64,000 bases of DNA from positions 102,114 to 166,113 of the forward strand of contig JAXLRI010000010.1 of assembly GCA_046331175.1 (NCBI GenBank). Direction: 5' to 3'. The number at the start of each line of letters is the position of its first letter. Positions within the stretch are counted from its first letter, which is position 1. A program made the translations under genes and the position numbers. This stretch comes from JAWKIW01 sp046331175. Its GTDB lineage: Bacteria; Actinomycetota; Acidimicrobiia; Acidimicrobiales; Acidimicrobilacustridaceae. A model generated the notes under the pieces. It saw only the letters and a list, made by a program, of their open reading frames with translations, had not been told where the DNA came from and did no database searches. Positions 15,598-25,160 of this stretch are shown in pieces.

Positions 15598-17064
15598 TCA
15601 GGCCGTGGCCCGGGCGCGGGACGTCCACGAGCCGATCAGCTCGAGCAGGAGCCGGACGCCGAAGCCGGTGCCCCCCTTGACCGAGTCGCCGTCGACGGCG
15701 TCCGACCACGCCGTGCCAGCGATGTCGAGGTGCACCCAGGGGATCCCGGCACCGACGAACTCGCGCAGGAACAAGCCGGCCACCAAGGTGCCGGCCTTGC
15801 CGGGCGCCCCGATGTTCTTGAGGTCGGCCACGTCGGAGTCGAGCATCGACCGGTAGTCGTCGGGAAGCGGCAGCGGCCACACCCGCTCGCCGGCGCGGGC
15901 GGCCGCGCCTCGCACGCGCTCGACCAGCGAGTCGTCGTTGCCGAGCAGCCCGGCGATCCGCGACCCGAGGGCCACCTCGACGGCGCCGGTCAACGTGGCG
16001 AGGTCGACGATGGCGTCGGGTGATCGCTCGCTGGCCAGGGCGAGGGCGTCGCCGAGGATGAGCCGGCCCTCGGCGTCGGTGTTCAGCACCTCCACCGTCG
16101 TGCCGTTGCGCAGCGCGAGCACGTCTCCCGGCCGCGTCGCATCGCCACCGGTCATGTTGTCGGTCAGCGGCAGGTAGCCGCTCACGGCGATCTTCGGGTG
16201 CACGGCGCGCAGCGCGGAGAAGGCCGCCAGCACCGCCGCCGCGCCGCCCATGTCGCTCTTCATCGCCATCATGCCGGTGGCCGACTTGAGCGACAGCCCA
16301 CCCGAGTCGAAGGTGATCCCCTTGCCGACCAGGGCCAGCCTCGCCTTGGCGTCGTCGGGCTCCCAGTGCAGCTCGACCAGCCGAGGGGGTTGGTTCGAGC
16401 CCCGGTTGACGCCGAGGATGCCGCCGCAGCCGAGCTCGGCGAGGTCGGCCTCGTCGAGCACGCTGACCCGGAGGCCCTCCCGGTCGGCCACCTCGACGGC
16501 GATCTCGGCCAGCTTCACCGGCGTGAGCGAGCCACCCGGCTCGTTCACCAGGTCGCGGGCGAAGGTCACGGCCTCTCCGATGGCGCGGCCCCGCTCGACG
16601 GCGTCGCGCACCTTCGCACCTCCCGGTCCGACCAGCACGACCCGGCTCAGCTCGACCGGTTCGGGCTTTGAGCGGAACCGCGCGTCCCGGTAGGCCCCGA
16701 GCACGAAGCCCTCGGCGACCGCCTGGGCGGCGGCGGGGCGAGCAGCGAGATCGGCCACGGCGGCGGCGAGATCGGTGCGCACCGAGGGGCGCCGGGTGAC
16801 GGCGCGAGCGGCGACCGCCGCCGAGCGGCGCAGGACCGTGGCGTCGACGGCGGCGGCCGGCCCGACGCCGACCAGCAGGCGGTCGAGGCCGTCGCCGTGG
16901 TCGGCCGGCAGCCACTGGAGCTGGCCCGGCTTGCCCTCGAAGCGCAGCCGGGCCAGCACGGCCGGGTCGACCGGAGCATCGGCCAGCGCGTCGGAGGCCA
17001 CGGCCACGACGTCGACGTCGACGTCATCGGCCGGCCGGTTGGTCACCTCGAAGCTGATCGCCAT
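15598..17064 (-). CDS. pepA: Leucyl aminopeptidase, M17 family
   Basis: A cytosolic di-zinc (or manganese) aminopeptidase of 488 residues that frees N-terminal amino acids from peptides. The C-terminal catalytic domain shows GKGITFDSGGLSLK (Lys and Asp metal/catalytic ligands), MKSDMGGAAAV and the signature NTDAEGRL. The N-terminal third is the variable domain. I moved the start seven codons in to the ATG of MAISFEV because AGGAGGG stands 8 nt before it. The gene lies downstream of the adenosyltransferase gene, 57 bp away, on the same strand. Confidence 0.95.
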   Translation of the reverse strand: MAISFEVTNRPADDVDVDVVAVASDALADAPVDPAVLARLRFEGKPGQLQWLPADHGDGLDRLLVGVGPAAAVDATVLRRSAAVAARAVTRRPSVRTDLAAAVADLAARPAAAQAVAEGFVLGAYRDARFRSKPEPVELSRVVLVGPGGAKVRDAVERGRAIGEAVTFARDLVNEPGGSLTPVKLAEIAVEVADREGLRVSVLDEADLAELGCGGILGVNRGSNQPPRLVELHWEPDDAKARLALVGKGITFDSGGLSLKSATGMMAMKSDMGGAAAVLAAFSALRAVHPKIAVSGYLPLTDNMTGGDATRPGDVLALRNGTTVEVLNTDAEGRLILGDALALASERSPDAIVDLATLTGAVEVALGSRIAGLLGNDDSLVERVRGAAARAGERVWPLPLPDDYRSMLDSDVADLKNIGAPGKAGTLVAGLFLREFVGAGIPWVHLDIAGTAWSDAVDGDSVKGGTGFGVRLLLELIGSWTSRARATA

Positions 17065-17121
17065 GCCTGCATCCCTCCTGGGCACCGCACCGGCGCCACG
17101 GTCGTCGCCGCTGCAGCCCCC

Positions 17122-17676
17122 TCAGGACTCGACGCTGCGGGTGATCAGCGACGCGCCCCGGCCCTCGGCCTCCTGCCAGCGGGCCATGGTCCACAGCAGA
17201 TCGCTCAGCCGGTTGAGGTACGGCCCCACCGCCGACCCGGCGACCTCGGCGGCGAGCGCATCACGCTCGGCCCGGCGCACGACGGTGCGGGCCACGTCGA
17301 GCTGGGCGGCCACCCGGGTGCCGCCGGGCACGACGAACTCGGTGGGGGCCTCGAAGCGGCCGGTCAGGTCGTCGATGAGCTGCTCGAGCCGCTCGACCAT
17401 GGGCTCGGTCACGAGGCTCGTGCCCGGCTCGAGCTTGGCCCGGTTGTGGGGTTCGGTGGCCAGCTCGGACATCGCCACCCAGAGGTCGCGCTCGAGGTGG
17501 ACGAGCAGGTCGTCGAGCTCGCTCCCCGGCTCGGCTTCGGCCCGGGCGACACCAAGGGCGGCCTGGGCCTCGTCGACGGCGCCGTAGGCGACGGGCAGGG
17601 GTGAGTCCTTGGCCACCCGGCCGCCGAACAGCAGGCCGGTGGTCCCGTCGTCGCCCTTGCGCGTGTAGATCTTCAT
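17122..17676 (-). CDS. Cob(I)alamin adenosyltransferase, PduO type
   Basis: Transfers the adenosyl group from ATP to cob(I)alamin or a cobinamide/cobyrinate precursor. The protein has 184 residues. The N-terminal YTRKGDDGTTGLLFGGRV (residues 4-21) is the ATP P-loop-like motif of the family. VARTVVRRAERDA and YLNRLSDLLWTMAR carry the Arg, Glu, Asn and Asp residues that build the active site between subunits. It is a housekeeping-type single-domain form. Methionine synthase (metH) 3 kb away uses methylcobalamin, not adenosylcobalamin, so the link is general B12 metabolism rather than a shared reaction. Confidence 0.92.
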   Translation of the reverse strand: MKIYTRKGDDGTTGLLFGGRVAKDSPLPVAYGAVDEAQAALGVARAEAEPGSELDDLLVHLERDLWVAMSELATEPHNRAKLEPGTSLVTEPMVERLEQLIDDLTGRFEAPTEFVVPGGTRVAAQLDVARTVVRRAERDALAAEVAGSAVGPYLNRLSDLLWTMARWQEAEGRGASLITRSVES

Positions 17677-17716
17677 CGGGTCGGAGGTTACGGGTCGCCC
17701 ACGCCCCCCGCCACGA

Positions 17717-18904
17717 TCAGCCCGGCGTTTCGCCGGCGACGACCGGGCCGTCGGCGGTGACCTCGTCGAGGCCGGCGACCCGCTCGCCGGTCCGCAGGTA
17801 GCGCAGGGCGCCCAGCACGTCCGGCCCGAGGCCCTGCACCTCCTGGAGCAGGGCGAGGGCGAAGGTGGTCCCGGCGAGCAGCACGACGAAGCCGCCGAAG
17901 CCGTACAGGAACAGGCCGAAGACGCCGGCGAGCAGCGTGAGGGCCGGACCGACGATCAGGGTCCGGCGCTCGAGCTGGCGCAGGAGGGTCCGCCCGTCGG
18001 CGACCTGCACGGCGGTGGCCAGCACGAGCACCGAGGCGCCGAGGGGCAGCGACGAGATCGACAGCCCGACCGCCAGCGGCAGGGCGGCGATGACCAACCC
18101 CAACCCGGGCACGAGGCTCCAGGCCGCGAACCACAACCCGATGACGGTCGGCGAGTCGTAGCCGAGCACGAGGGCGAGGATCGCCGAGAGGACGCCGAAG
18201 AGGATGGCTCGGCCGATCATCCAGCCGAGGTAGCCGGTGGTCGACCGGTAGGCGCTCGAGACCACCACGCGGATGCGCTGGGCGGTGGCCTCGTCGCGCA
18301 GCTGGTCGAGCCCGGCGCGGTAGAAGCGACGACCGGAGATGGTGAGGAGCAGGATGAAGAAGCCGATGACGACCAGCGAGCCCGCGGCCGACGAGACGGC
18401 GCTGAGGGCCTGGGACGTGTCGCCGCCGCCGAGGTAGACGGGCAGCGCCGAGAACAGGCTCTCGACCTTGCCCGAGAGGTCGAACTCGGTGGCGACCTTG
18501 CCCACGCCCGACGACCGCTCCATCTGGTTGGCGCTGTCGATCCAGGCCTGGCGCACGGAACCGATCTGCAGGTTCACCTCGACGAGGACCCGGCCGACGA
18601 CGAGGCCGCCCAGCACGAACACCAGGAGCAGCACGAGCGCGATGGCGATCCCGCGGGGCATGCGCCGGTCGAGGCGGTTGACGAGCGGGAGCGCCAGCCC
18701 CGCGATGGTCGCGGCGATGGCGATCCACCACAACGTGGTGGAGGCGAGGTCGACCATGCGCAGCAGCAGGGCGAGCGCGGCCACCAGCACGGTGGCCCGC
18801 ACGATCGACCACGGGCTGATCCGCACGATGGTGCGCACCGTCTCGGCCGCGGGACCGGCGGCGGCGGAGCGCTGTCCAGCACCGGTCCCCGGGGTCGACG
18901 GCAT
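17717..18904 (-). CDS. AI-2E family transporter-like membrane protein
   Basis: A 395-residue membrane protein of the AI-2E/PerM superfamily. After a 35-residue cytoplasmic tail there are two N-terminal spans, then a large amphipathic loop (residues about 110-170), then four to five C-terminal spans with GYLGWMIGRAILFGVLSAILALVLG and the glycine-rich PGLGLVIAALPLAVG, corresponding to the family's P-x-x-G region. Substrates of this family are mostly unproven; sodium-proton exchange and autoinducer export have been reported for members. The gene is divergent from a second family member at 19079, across 174 bp. The ATG at 18904 has a weak ribosome site. Confidence 0.75.
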   Translation of the reverse strand: MPSTPGTGAGQRSAAAGPAAETVRTIVRISPWSIVRATVLVAALALLLRMVDLASTTLWWIAIAATIAGLALPLVNRLDRRMPRGIAIALVLLLVFVLGGLVVGRVLVEVNLQIGSVRQAWIDSANQMERSSGVGKVATEFDLSGKVESLFSALPVYLGGGDTSQALSAVSSAAGSLVVIGFFILLLTISGRRFYRAGLDQLRDEATAQRIRVVVSSAYRSTTGYLGWMIGRAILFGVLSAILALVLGYDSPTVIGLWFAAWSLVPGLGLVIAALPLAVGLSISSLPLGASVLVLATAVQVADGRTLLRQLERRTLIVGPALTLLAGVFGLFLYGFGGFVVLLAGTTFALALLQEVQGLGPDVLGALRYLRTGERVAGLDEVTADGPVVAGETPG

Positions 18905-19078
18905 CGATCGGTACAGTACCGAGGGTGCCCGCCGAGCTCGGTGACCCCACGACGGTCGACGGCGATCGCGGGGCTCGGCCGATGACCGGACCGGCGGGGA
19001 CCGACCGGCCCACGACACCGACCCGGCGGGCCCGGCCGACCGGGCGGACCCGGCGGACCGGGCGACGAGCCGAGCACC

Positions 19079-20284
19079 GTGGCTGACGAGGGCGGCTTCG
19101 ACGACGTGGTCGATCCGCCGTCGCGGATCGTGCGCGTCGACGTCGACTGGCGGTCGGTGCTGGTCGTGGCCGCCGCCCTCGTCGGCGTGCTGGCCCTGAC
19201 GAGCATCGCCGCCGCCGCACCGGGAGCGCTGCAGATCATGGTGCTGGCCTCGATCCTGGCCCTGGCCGCCAACCCCGTCGTCGCCCGGCTGCAGCAGCTC
19301 ACCCGGCTGGGTCGGACCTCCACCGTCGCCCTCCTCTGCGGGACGGGCCTCCTGGTCGTCGGCCTGCTGATCGGCCTGTTCGGTCCGGCCACCGTCGAGC
19401 AGGCCCGCAGCTTCCAGCAGGACCTCCCCCGCGTGGTCGACCAGCTCGACACGCTGCCGGTCGTCGGGCCGATCCTCGTCCGCAACAACGTGCCCCAGCA
19501 GGTCGAGCAGTGGCTCAGCCAGCTCCCCAAGCAGCTGGCCGGCAAGACCGCCGAGATCACCGGGGCCGCCGAGGCCATCACCGCGGGCCTGGTGCAGGCC
19601 CTGGTCGTGTTCCTCGTGATGCTCGCGCTGCTGATCGACGGCCCGCGACTCGGCGAGCGGGCTCGCGTGCTCATCCCGGTGCGGCGCCGGGCCATGGTGG
19701 CGCGCCTGGGCGGGGCTGCCTACCGCGTCGTCGGCCGCAGCTTCGCCGGCTCGCTGGTGCTCGCCTTCCTGCAGGGCATGCAGGTCCTGCTCACCGGCCT
19801 CATCCTCGGCGTGCCCCTCAGCCCGCTGCTGGCGCTGTGGGCCGGCCTCTGGAACCTGGTCCCGCAGATCGGCGGAGCCGTCGGTGGCATCACCTTCGTG
19901 CTGGTGGCGTTCACCGTCAGCCCCACCGCCGGCATCATCGCCGGCATCGTGTTCTTCGCCTACATGATGTTCTCCAACAACGTGCTGCTGCCGGTGATCG
20001 TGGGTCGGGCCACCGACATCTCGCCGTTCACGACCATGGTCGCGGCGGTCGCCGGCTTCGCCATCGCCGGGATCCTCGGGGCCATCCTCGCCATCCCGTT
20101 CATCGGAGCGGGCAAGGCCATGTACCGCGAGCTGCGAGACCCGGGTTGGATGCAGCGCCAGGACTCGGGGCGGGGACCACGCCCGGCCCGGCGGATCGTG
20201 CGCCGCCTGCGCAACCGGAAGGCCCGCGCCGCCGACGACGGCGCCGGGGCGATGCCCGCGCCCGGGGCGGCTCCCACCACCTGA
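19079..20284 (+). CDS. AI-2E family transporter
   Basis: A 401-residue permease of the AI-2E/PerM superfamily, closer to the classical pattern than its divergent neighbour. Two N-terminal spans (residues 27-75) include LASILALAANPVVARLQQLTR, followed by the soluble loop (residues 105-170). The C-terminal block has GSLVLAFLQGMQVLLTGLILGVPLSPLLALWAGLWNLVPQIGG (in pieces), matching the family's conserved P-x-I/V-G motif, and NNVLLPVIVGRATDISPF. The C-terminal 50 residues are basic and cytoplasmic. It starts at GTG. The substrate is unknown. The divergent pairing of two family members suggests an old duplication with separate regulation. Confidence 0.8.
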   Translation: MADEGGFDDVVDPPSRIVRVDVDWRSVLVVAAALVGVLALTSIAAAAPGALQIMVLASILALAANPVVARLQQLTRLGRTSTVALLCGTGLLVVGLLIGLFGPATVEQARSFQQDLPRVVDQLDTLPVVGPILVRNNVPQQVEQWLSQLPKQLAGKTAEITGAAEAITAGLVQALVVFLVMLALLIDGPRLGERARVLIPVRRRAMVARLGGAAYRVVGRSFAGSLVLAFLQGMQVLLTGLILGVPLSPLLALWAGLWNLVPQIGGAVGGITFVLVAFTVSPTAGIIAGIVFFAYMMFSNNVLLPVIVGRATDISPFTTMVAAVAGFAIAGILGAILAIPFIGAGKAMYRELRDPGWMQRQDSGRGPRPARRIVRRLRNRKARAADDGAGAMPAPGAAPTT

Positions 20285-20302
20285 GCGCGCCGCGTTCGCT
20301 CT

Positions 20303-20331
20303 TTGGGGCCGGAGAACCGCCCCACTAGCCT
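20303..20331 (+). promoter_or_regulatory. metH promoter, leaderless (TTGGGG-17 bp-TAGCCT)
   Basis: TTGGGG at 20303-20308 and TAGCCT at 20326-20331 have 17-bp spacing. The ATG of metH is 7 nt after the -10 box and has no ribosome site, so transcription probably begins at the A of the start codon. No cobalamin or SAM riboswitch is visible. Confidence 0.6.
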
Positions 20332-20338
20332 CTCCCGG

Positions 20339-23300
20339 ATGAGCAGCTACCTCGAAGCGGTGAACGAGCGCGTCGTGATCTTCGACGGCGCCATGGGCAC
20401 CGGCATCCAGGCCCGCGGCCTCACCGCCGACGACTTCGGCGGCGAGCACCTCGAGGGCTGCAACGAGCTGCTCGTGGTGACGCGGCCCGACGTCATCAGC
20501 GAGCTGCACGCGGCCTACTTCGAGGTGGGCTGCGACGTCGCCGAGACCGACACCTTCGGGGCCTTCGGCGTGCCGCTCGCCGAGTACGGCATCGCCGACC
20601 GCGCCTACGAGCTCAACGAGGCCGCCGCCCGCGTGGCCAAGCAGGTGGCGCTCGACTTCTCCACCCCCGACAAGCCCCGGTTCGTGTCGGGCTCCATCGG
20701 CCCCGGCACGAAGTCGCCGACCCTCGGCCAGATCGGCTTCGTCGAGCTGCGCGACCTCTACGAGGTCCAGGCCCGCGGCCTGCTCGACGGCGGCGTCGAC
20801 CTGTTCATCATCGAGACGCAGTTCGACCTGCTGTGCGTCAAGGCCGCCGTCATCGCCGCCCGGCGGGCCATGGCCGCCGCCGGCCGCGAGGTGCCCATCC
20901 AGGTCCAGGTCACGATGGAGACCACCGGCCGCATGCTGCTCGGCACCGAGATCGCCGCGGCCCTGTCGACCATCGACGCCCTCCGCCCCGACGTCATCGG
21001 CCTCAACTGCGCCACGGGCCCCGAGGAGATGAGCGAGCACCTGCGCCACCTCTCGGCGCACTGCCGCACGCCCATCTCCTGCCTGCCCAACGCCGGCCTG
21101 CCGTCGGTGGTCGACGGCCACATGCACTACGACCTCACGCCGGCCCAGCTCGCCGAGCACCATCGCCACCACGTGAGCGACCTCGGCATCTCGGTGATCG
21201 GCGGGTGCTGCGGCACGTCGCCCGAGCACCTCGCCGCCGTCGTCGAGGCCTGCGCCGGGCTCGAGCCCGCCCGCCGCTCCCCCGTCCACGAGCCGGGAGC
21301 GTCGTCGATCTACTCGCTCGTGCCGTTCGAGCAGGACACGTCCTTCCTCATCATCGGTGAGCGCACCAACGCCAACGGCTCCAAGAAGTTCCGAGAGGCG
21401 ATGCTCGAGGCCGACTGGGACACCTGCGTGCAGATGGCCAAGGACCAGGTGCGCGAAGGCGCGCACGTGCTCGACGTCTGCGTCGACTACGTGGGTCGCG
21501 ACGGCACCGGCGACATGGACCAGGTGGCGCAGCGCTTCGCCACCCAGGCCGCCGCTCCCTTGGTGCTCGACTCCACCGAGCCCCAGGTCATGGAGGCCGG
21601 CCTCCAGCGCTTCGGCGGCCGGGCCATCTTGAACTCGGCCAACCTCGAGGACGGCGAGCACGAGGGTTCGCGCCTCGACCGGGTGTTCCGGCTGGCACGC
21701 GAGTACGGCGCCGCGGTGATCTGCCTGCTCATCGACGAGGAGGGCCAGGCCCGCGACGTCGAGTGGAAGCTGCGGGTCGCCCACCGCATCCACGACCTCG
21801 CCGTCGACCGCTACGGCCTCGAGCCCGGCGACCTGATCTTCGACGCCCTCACCTTTCCGCTGTCCACCGGCGACGAGGACCTGCGCGGCGACGGCATGGC
21901 CACCATCGAGGCCATCCGCCGGATCAAGGCCGAGCTCCCCGGGGTGTTCACCACCCTCGGCGTGTCGAACGTGAGCTTCGGCCTGAAGCCGGCCGCCCGC
22001 CACGTCTTGAACTCGGTCTTCCTGCACGAGTGCGTGCAGGCCGGGCTCGACTCGGCCATCGTGCACGCCGCCCGGATCATGCCGCTGAACAAGATCCCCG
22101 ACGAGCAGCGCCAGGTGTGCCTCGACCTCATCTACGACCGCCGGCGCAAGGCCGACGGCGACCAGCCGGCCTACGACCCGTTGACCACCCTCCTCGAGGT
22201 GTTCGCCGACGTGCAGACCACCGAGGCGGTCGTCGAGGACCGCTCGGGCTGGCCCATCGAGCAGCGCCTGTCCCAGCGCATCATCGACGGCGACCGCGAG
22301 GGCATCGAGGACGAGCTCGACGCCGCCATGGCCGGGGGCCTCACCCCGCTCGAGATCATCAACGACGTCCTGCTGTCGGGCATGAAGGTGGTGGGCGAGC
22401 TCTTCGCCACGGGCGAGATGCAGCTGCCGTTCGTGCTGCAGTCCGCCGAGACCATGAAGTCGGCGGTGGCCCACCTCGAGCCCCACATGGAGAAGGCCGA
22501 CACCGGGGGCAAGGGGCGCATCGTGCTCGCCACCGTGAAGGGCGACGTGCACGACATCGGCAAGAACCTCGTCGACATCATCCTCACCAACAACGGCTAC
22601 GAGGTGCACAACCTCGGCATCAAGATCGGCATCGCCGAGATGATCGAGAAGGCCAACGAGGTGGGCGCCGACGCCATCGGCATGAGCGGCCTGCTGGTGA
22701 AGTCGACCCTCATCATGCGCGACAACCTCGAGGAGCTGAACCAGCGGGAGATGGCCCACGTCCCGGTCCTGCTCGGCGGCGCCGCCCTCACCCGCTCCTA
22801 CGTCGAGCGCGACCTGCGCGAGGTGTACGAGGGCCGCCTCTTCTACGGCAAGGACGCCTTCGAGGGCCTGCGGGTGATGGACCGCCTCGGCGAGATCCGC
22901 CGCACCGGCGAGGACGAGCCCGACTGGGGCCGGGTCCCGAGCGAGTCGAAGGTGCCGGCCCGCAGCGGCTCGAGCGCCGACGCCGCCGACGCGCCGGTCG
23001 ACCTGCCCGCCCGCTCCCCCGAGGTCGTCACCGACAACCCGGTGTTCGTGCCCCCGTTCGTCGGCTCGAAGGTGGTCAAGGGCCTGTCGCTCGACGACAT
23101 CGCCGGCTACCTCAACGAGACGGCGCTGTTCCGCAACCAGTGGCAGTTCCGGCCCGAGGGCGGTGAGTCCGACGCCGAGTTCAAGGACCGCATCCGGGCC
23201 ACCCTGCGCGAGCAGCTCGCCGCCGCCAAGGCCGACGACCTGCTCGTCCCCCAGGTGGTCTACGGCTACTTCCCGGCCAACGCCGACGGCAACGAGGTCG

Positions 23301-23836
23301 TCATCTGGAAGGACGACAGCCGGACCTCGGAGTGGATGCGCTTCGGGTTCCCCCGCCAGCGCCAGGAGCCCTACCTCTGCATCGCCGACTTCTTCCGGCC
23401 GGTCGACTCCGGCGAGACCGACTACACCGCCTTCCACATCGTGACCATGGGCGAGAAGGTGTCGGATCGCACCGCCGAGCTCTTCGCCGCAGACCGCTAC
23501 CAGGAGTACCTGCTCCTGCACGGCCTCGGCGTCGAGATGGCCGAGGCGCTCGCCGAGTACTGGCACCGGCGGATCCGCGAGGAGTGGGGCTTCGCCGAGG
23601 AGGACGGCCCGAGCCTCAACGGCCTGTTCCGCCAGCAGTACCGGGGCGGCCGCTACTCGTGGGGCTACCCCGCCTGCCCGGACCTCGAGGACAACGAGAA
23701 GGTCGCCGAGCTCCTCGACGCCGGCCGGATCGGCATCACCGTGAACGAGGACACCGGGTTCCAGTTCCAGCCCGAGCAGACCACCTCGGCCATCATCTGC
23801 CACCACCCCCGGGCCAAGTACTTCGTCGCCCGTTGA
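20339..23836 (+). CDS. metH: Cobalamin-dependent methionine synthase
   Basis: Methylates homocysteine from methyltetrahydrofolate through methylcobalamin. It has 1165 residues and the full four-module order. Residues 1-320 are the homocysteine domain, with Cys224 in GLNCATG and the zinc motif GGCCGT at 288-293. About 345-610 is the pterin-binding barrel (IIGERTNANGSKKF, DVCVDYVGRDG). About 650-890 is the helical cap and B12 domain, with the lower-axial-ligand motif KGDVHDIGKNLVDI. The C-terminal reactivation domain has YFPANADGNEV and RYSWGYPACPDLEDN. I chose the ATG of MSSYLEAV because it fits the promoter and the conserved start; twelve codons upstream in frame overlap the promoter. It is the only gene of its pathway here. 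Confidence 0.96.
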   Translation: MSSYLEAVNERVVIFDGAMGTGIQARGLTADDFGGEHLEGCNELLVVTRPDVISELHAAYFEVGCDVAETDTFGAFGVPLAEYGIADRAYELNEAAARVAKQVALDFSTPDKPRFVSGSIGPGTKSPTLGQIGFVELRDLYEVQARGLLDGGVDLFIIETQFDLLCVKAAVIAARRAMAAAGREVPIQVQVTMETTGRMLLGTEIAAALSTIDALRPDVIGLNCATGPEEMSEHLRHLSAHCRTPISCLPNAGLPSVVDGHMHYDLTPAQLAEHHRHHVSDLGISVIGGCCGTSPEHLAAVVEACAGLEPARRSPVHEPGASSIYSLVPFEQDTSFLIIGERTNANGSKKFREAMLEADWDTCVQMAKDQVREGAHVLDVCVDYVGRDGTGDMDQVAQRFATQAAAPLVLDSTEPQVMEAGLQRFGGRAILNSANLEDGEHEGSRLDRVFRLAREYGAAVICLLIDEEGQARDVEWKLRVAHRIHDLAVDRYGLEPGDLIFDALTFPLSTGDEDLRGDGMATIEAIRRIKAELPGVFTTLGVSNVSFGLKPAARHVLNSVFLHECVQAGLDSAIVHAARIMPLNKIPDEQRQVCLDLIYDRRRKADGDQPAYDPLTTLLEVFADVQTTEAVVEDRSGWPIEQRLSQRIIDGDREGIEDELDAAMAGGLTPLEIINDVLLSGMKVVGELFATGEMQLPFVLQSAETMKSAVAHLEPHMEKADTGGKGRIVLATVKGDVHDIGKNLVDIILTNNGYEVHNLGIKIGIAEMIEKANEVGADAIGMSGLLVKSTLIMRDNLEELNQREMAHVPVLLGGAALTRSYVERDLREVYEGRLFYGKDAFEGLRVMDRLGEIRRTGEDEPDWGRVPSESKVPARSGSSADAADAPVDLPARSPEVVTDNPVFVPPFVGSKVVKGLSLDDIAGYLNETALFRNQWQFRPEGGESDAEFKDRIRATLREQLAAAKADDLLVPQVVYGYFPANADGNEVVIWKDDSRTSEWMRFGFPRQRQEPYLCIADFFRPVDSGETDYTAFHIVTMGEKVSDRTAELFAADRYQEYLLLHGLGVEMAEALAEYWHRRIREEWGFAEEDGPSLNGLFRQQYRGGRYSWGYPACPDLEDNEKVAELLDAGRIGITVNEDTGFQFQPEQTTSAIICHHPRAKYFVAR

Positions 23837-23916
23837 TCGGTCTCGGTCGCGATCGCCGACGACCACGCCCCGCCGCGACCGACCTGGACCGACCTACGGG
23901 CCGCTGAGGGGTAAGA

Positions 23917-24984
23917 ATGGCGCCCATGACCAAGCACCCCCTCCCCGTGGCGAAGCGGCGCGCCCTGCAGCTCGCCGCCCCCGTCGCTGCCGGCATGCTG
24001 CTGATCGGCGCCTGCTCCAAGAAGGAAGAGACCACCACGACGCCGTCGTCGACCACGGCCGCGCCGACCTCGACCACATCGGGGGGCTCCACCGCGACGA
24101 CCTCCGGCAAGAGCACCGGCACCACCACCGGCACCACGCCCACCAAGAACCAGATCGACACCAAGGTCTGGAACAGCGGCTTCACGTTCAACCTGAAGAG
24201 CTGGGACGTCGCCGAGGTCGACGGCGTCCCCTCGGTCGTGATCAGCCTCGACATCACCAACAACGGCTCCACCAACGCCGTGCCCTACGGCCCGTTCGCC
24301 CTCGAGGCCGACGGCACCACGCTCGACACCGGTGATCTGAAGACCAGCGGTGACGTGGTCGCCAAGCAGACGTCCAGCAACCAGCTGGTCTTCCAGCTCT
24401 ACGACAAGCAGTTCAACGCCTCGGAGACCACGCTCACGATCGGCAGCGCCGACCAGCAGCAGGCCAAGGTGCCCCTCGGCGACGTGAGCAAGGCCACCAC
24501 GCTGCAGCCCCAGGCCGTGAAGCAGACCCCGTCGCCGGTCAACCTCGGCAACGTGACCCTGACCGTCAACGCCGCCGTGGTCCGCTACGACAAGCCGAAC
24601 GACCACACCAACGCCCCGGCGGGCAAGGGCTACCTCGTCCTCGCCGGCAAGACCTCGAACGCTTCGGCCACCGACACCTACTACTTCGACTCGTCGCAGG
24701 TCACCATCACCCGGCCCGACGGCACCAAGTCGACCGCCCAGGTGGAGAGCGACGGCATCCAGGCCAACAACAGCAACGGCACGTTCGCCCTCTGGTACGA
24801 GCTGGACACGCCGATCACCGGCACCTACACGCTCACCTTCACCCAGCCCTTCGGCGAGTCGGGCGCCCCGGTGTCGGCCACGTCGACCGTCGACCTGACG
24901 CCGGGCTCGGGCACCAGCCCCGAGTCGTCGACCACCTCGACGACGGCCGGTGGCGCCTCGACGACCACCACCAAGGCCGGCTGA
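23917..24984 (+). CDS. Lipoprotein with Thr-rich linkers, unknown
   Basis: A 355-residue predicted lipoprotein. The lipobox LLIGACSKK puts the lipidated Cys at residue 33. A Thr/Ser/Gly-rich linker spans residues 38-77, a folded beta-rich region spans 78-325 and a second Thr-rich tail ends the protein. The folded part seems to contain two Ig-like units: FTFNLKSWDVAEVDGVPSVVISLDITN and VNLGNVTLTVNAAVVRYD...KGYLVLAGKTSN, the pattern of DUF4352/FxLYD-type domains that often sit on actinobacterial lipoproteins. GAGGGG lies 5 nt before the first ATG; a second in-frame ATG three codons later is the alternative. Role unknown. Confidence 0.7.
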   Translation: MAPMTKHPLPVAKRRALQLAAPVAAGMLLIGACSKKEETTTTPSSTTAAPTSTTSGGSTATTSGKSTGTTTGTTPTKNQIDTKVWNSGFTFNLKSWDVAEVDGVPSVVISLDITNNGSTNAVPYGPFALEADGTTLDTGDLKTSGDVVAKQTSSNQLVFQLYDKQFNASETTLTIGSADQQQAKVPLGDVSKATTLQPQAVKQTPSPVNLGNVTLTVNAAVVRYDKPNDHTNAPAGKGYLVLAGKTSNASATDTYYFDSSQVTITRPDGTKSTAQVESDGIQANNSNGTFALWYELDTPITGTYTLTFTQPFGESGAPVSATSTVDLTPGSGTSPESSTTSTTAGGASTTTTKAG

Positions 24985-25029
24985 CCCCGAGGCACCACGC
25001 CGGGCACCGGCCGGCCGACCAGCACGACG

Positions 25030-25057
25030 CGAGGGCCACGGGCGACCGTGGCCCTCG
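25030..25057. terminator. Hairpin between convergent genes
   Basis: A 12-bp perfect stem (CGAGGGCCACGG and complement) with the GNRA-type loop GCGA lies between the stop of the lipoprotein gene at 24984 and the stop of the minus gene at 25161. It can act on transcripts from both sides. Confidence 0.7.
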
Positions 25058-25160
25058 TCGCGCCCGAGGCTCGACCGGCCGATCATCGGACCGGGGGTCG
25101 CCCGTCCACGGGGCGCGGCCAGGCGGTGGCCGGCCCCGGCCGGCGCAGGAACGCCGCCGA

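Noticed and set aside
20240..20340. A cobalamin riboswitch before metH
   Set aside because: The gap between the upstream stop and the metH ATG is 54 bp and is filled by the promoter; there is no room for the fold.
17717..23866. A 2049-codon open frame on the minus strand across metH and a permease gene
   Set aside because: Its upstream two thirds are the antisense of metH, rich in Val/Gly/Ala/Asp as expected for the complement of GC-biased codons. Only the last 395 codons are real (the AI-2E-like gene).
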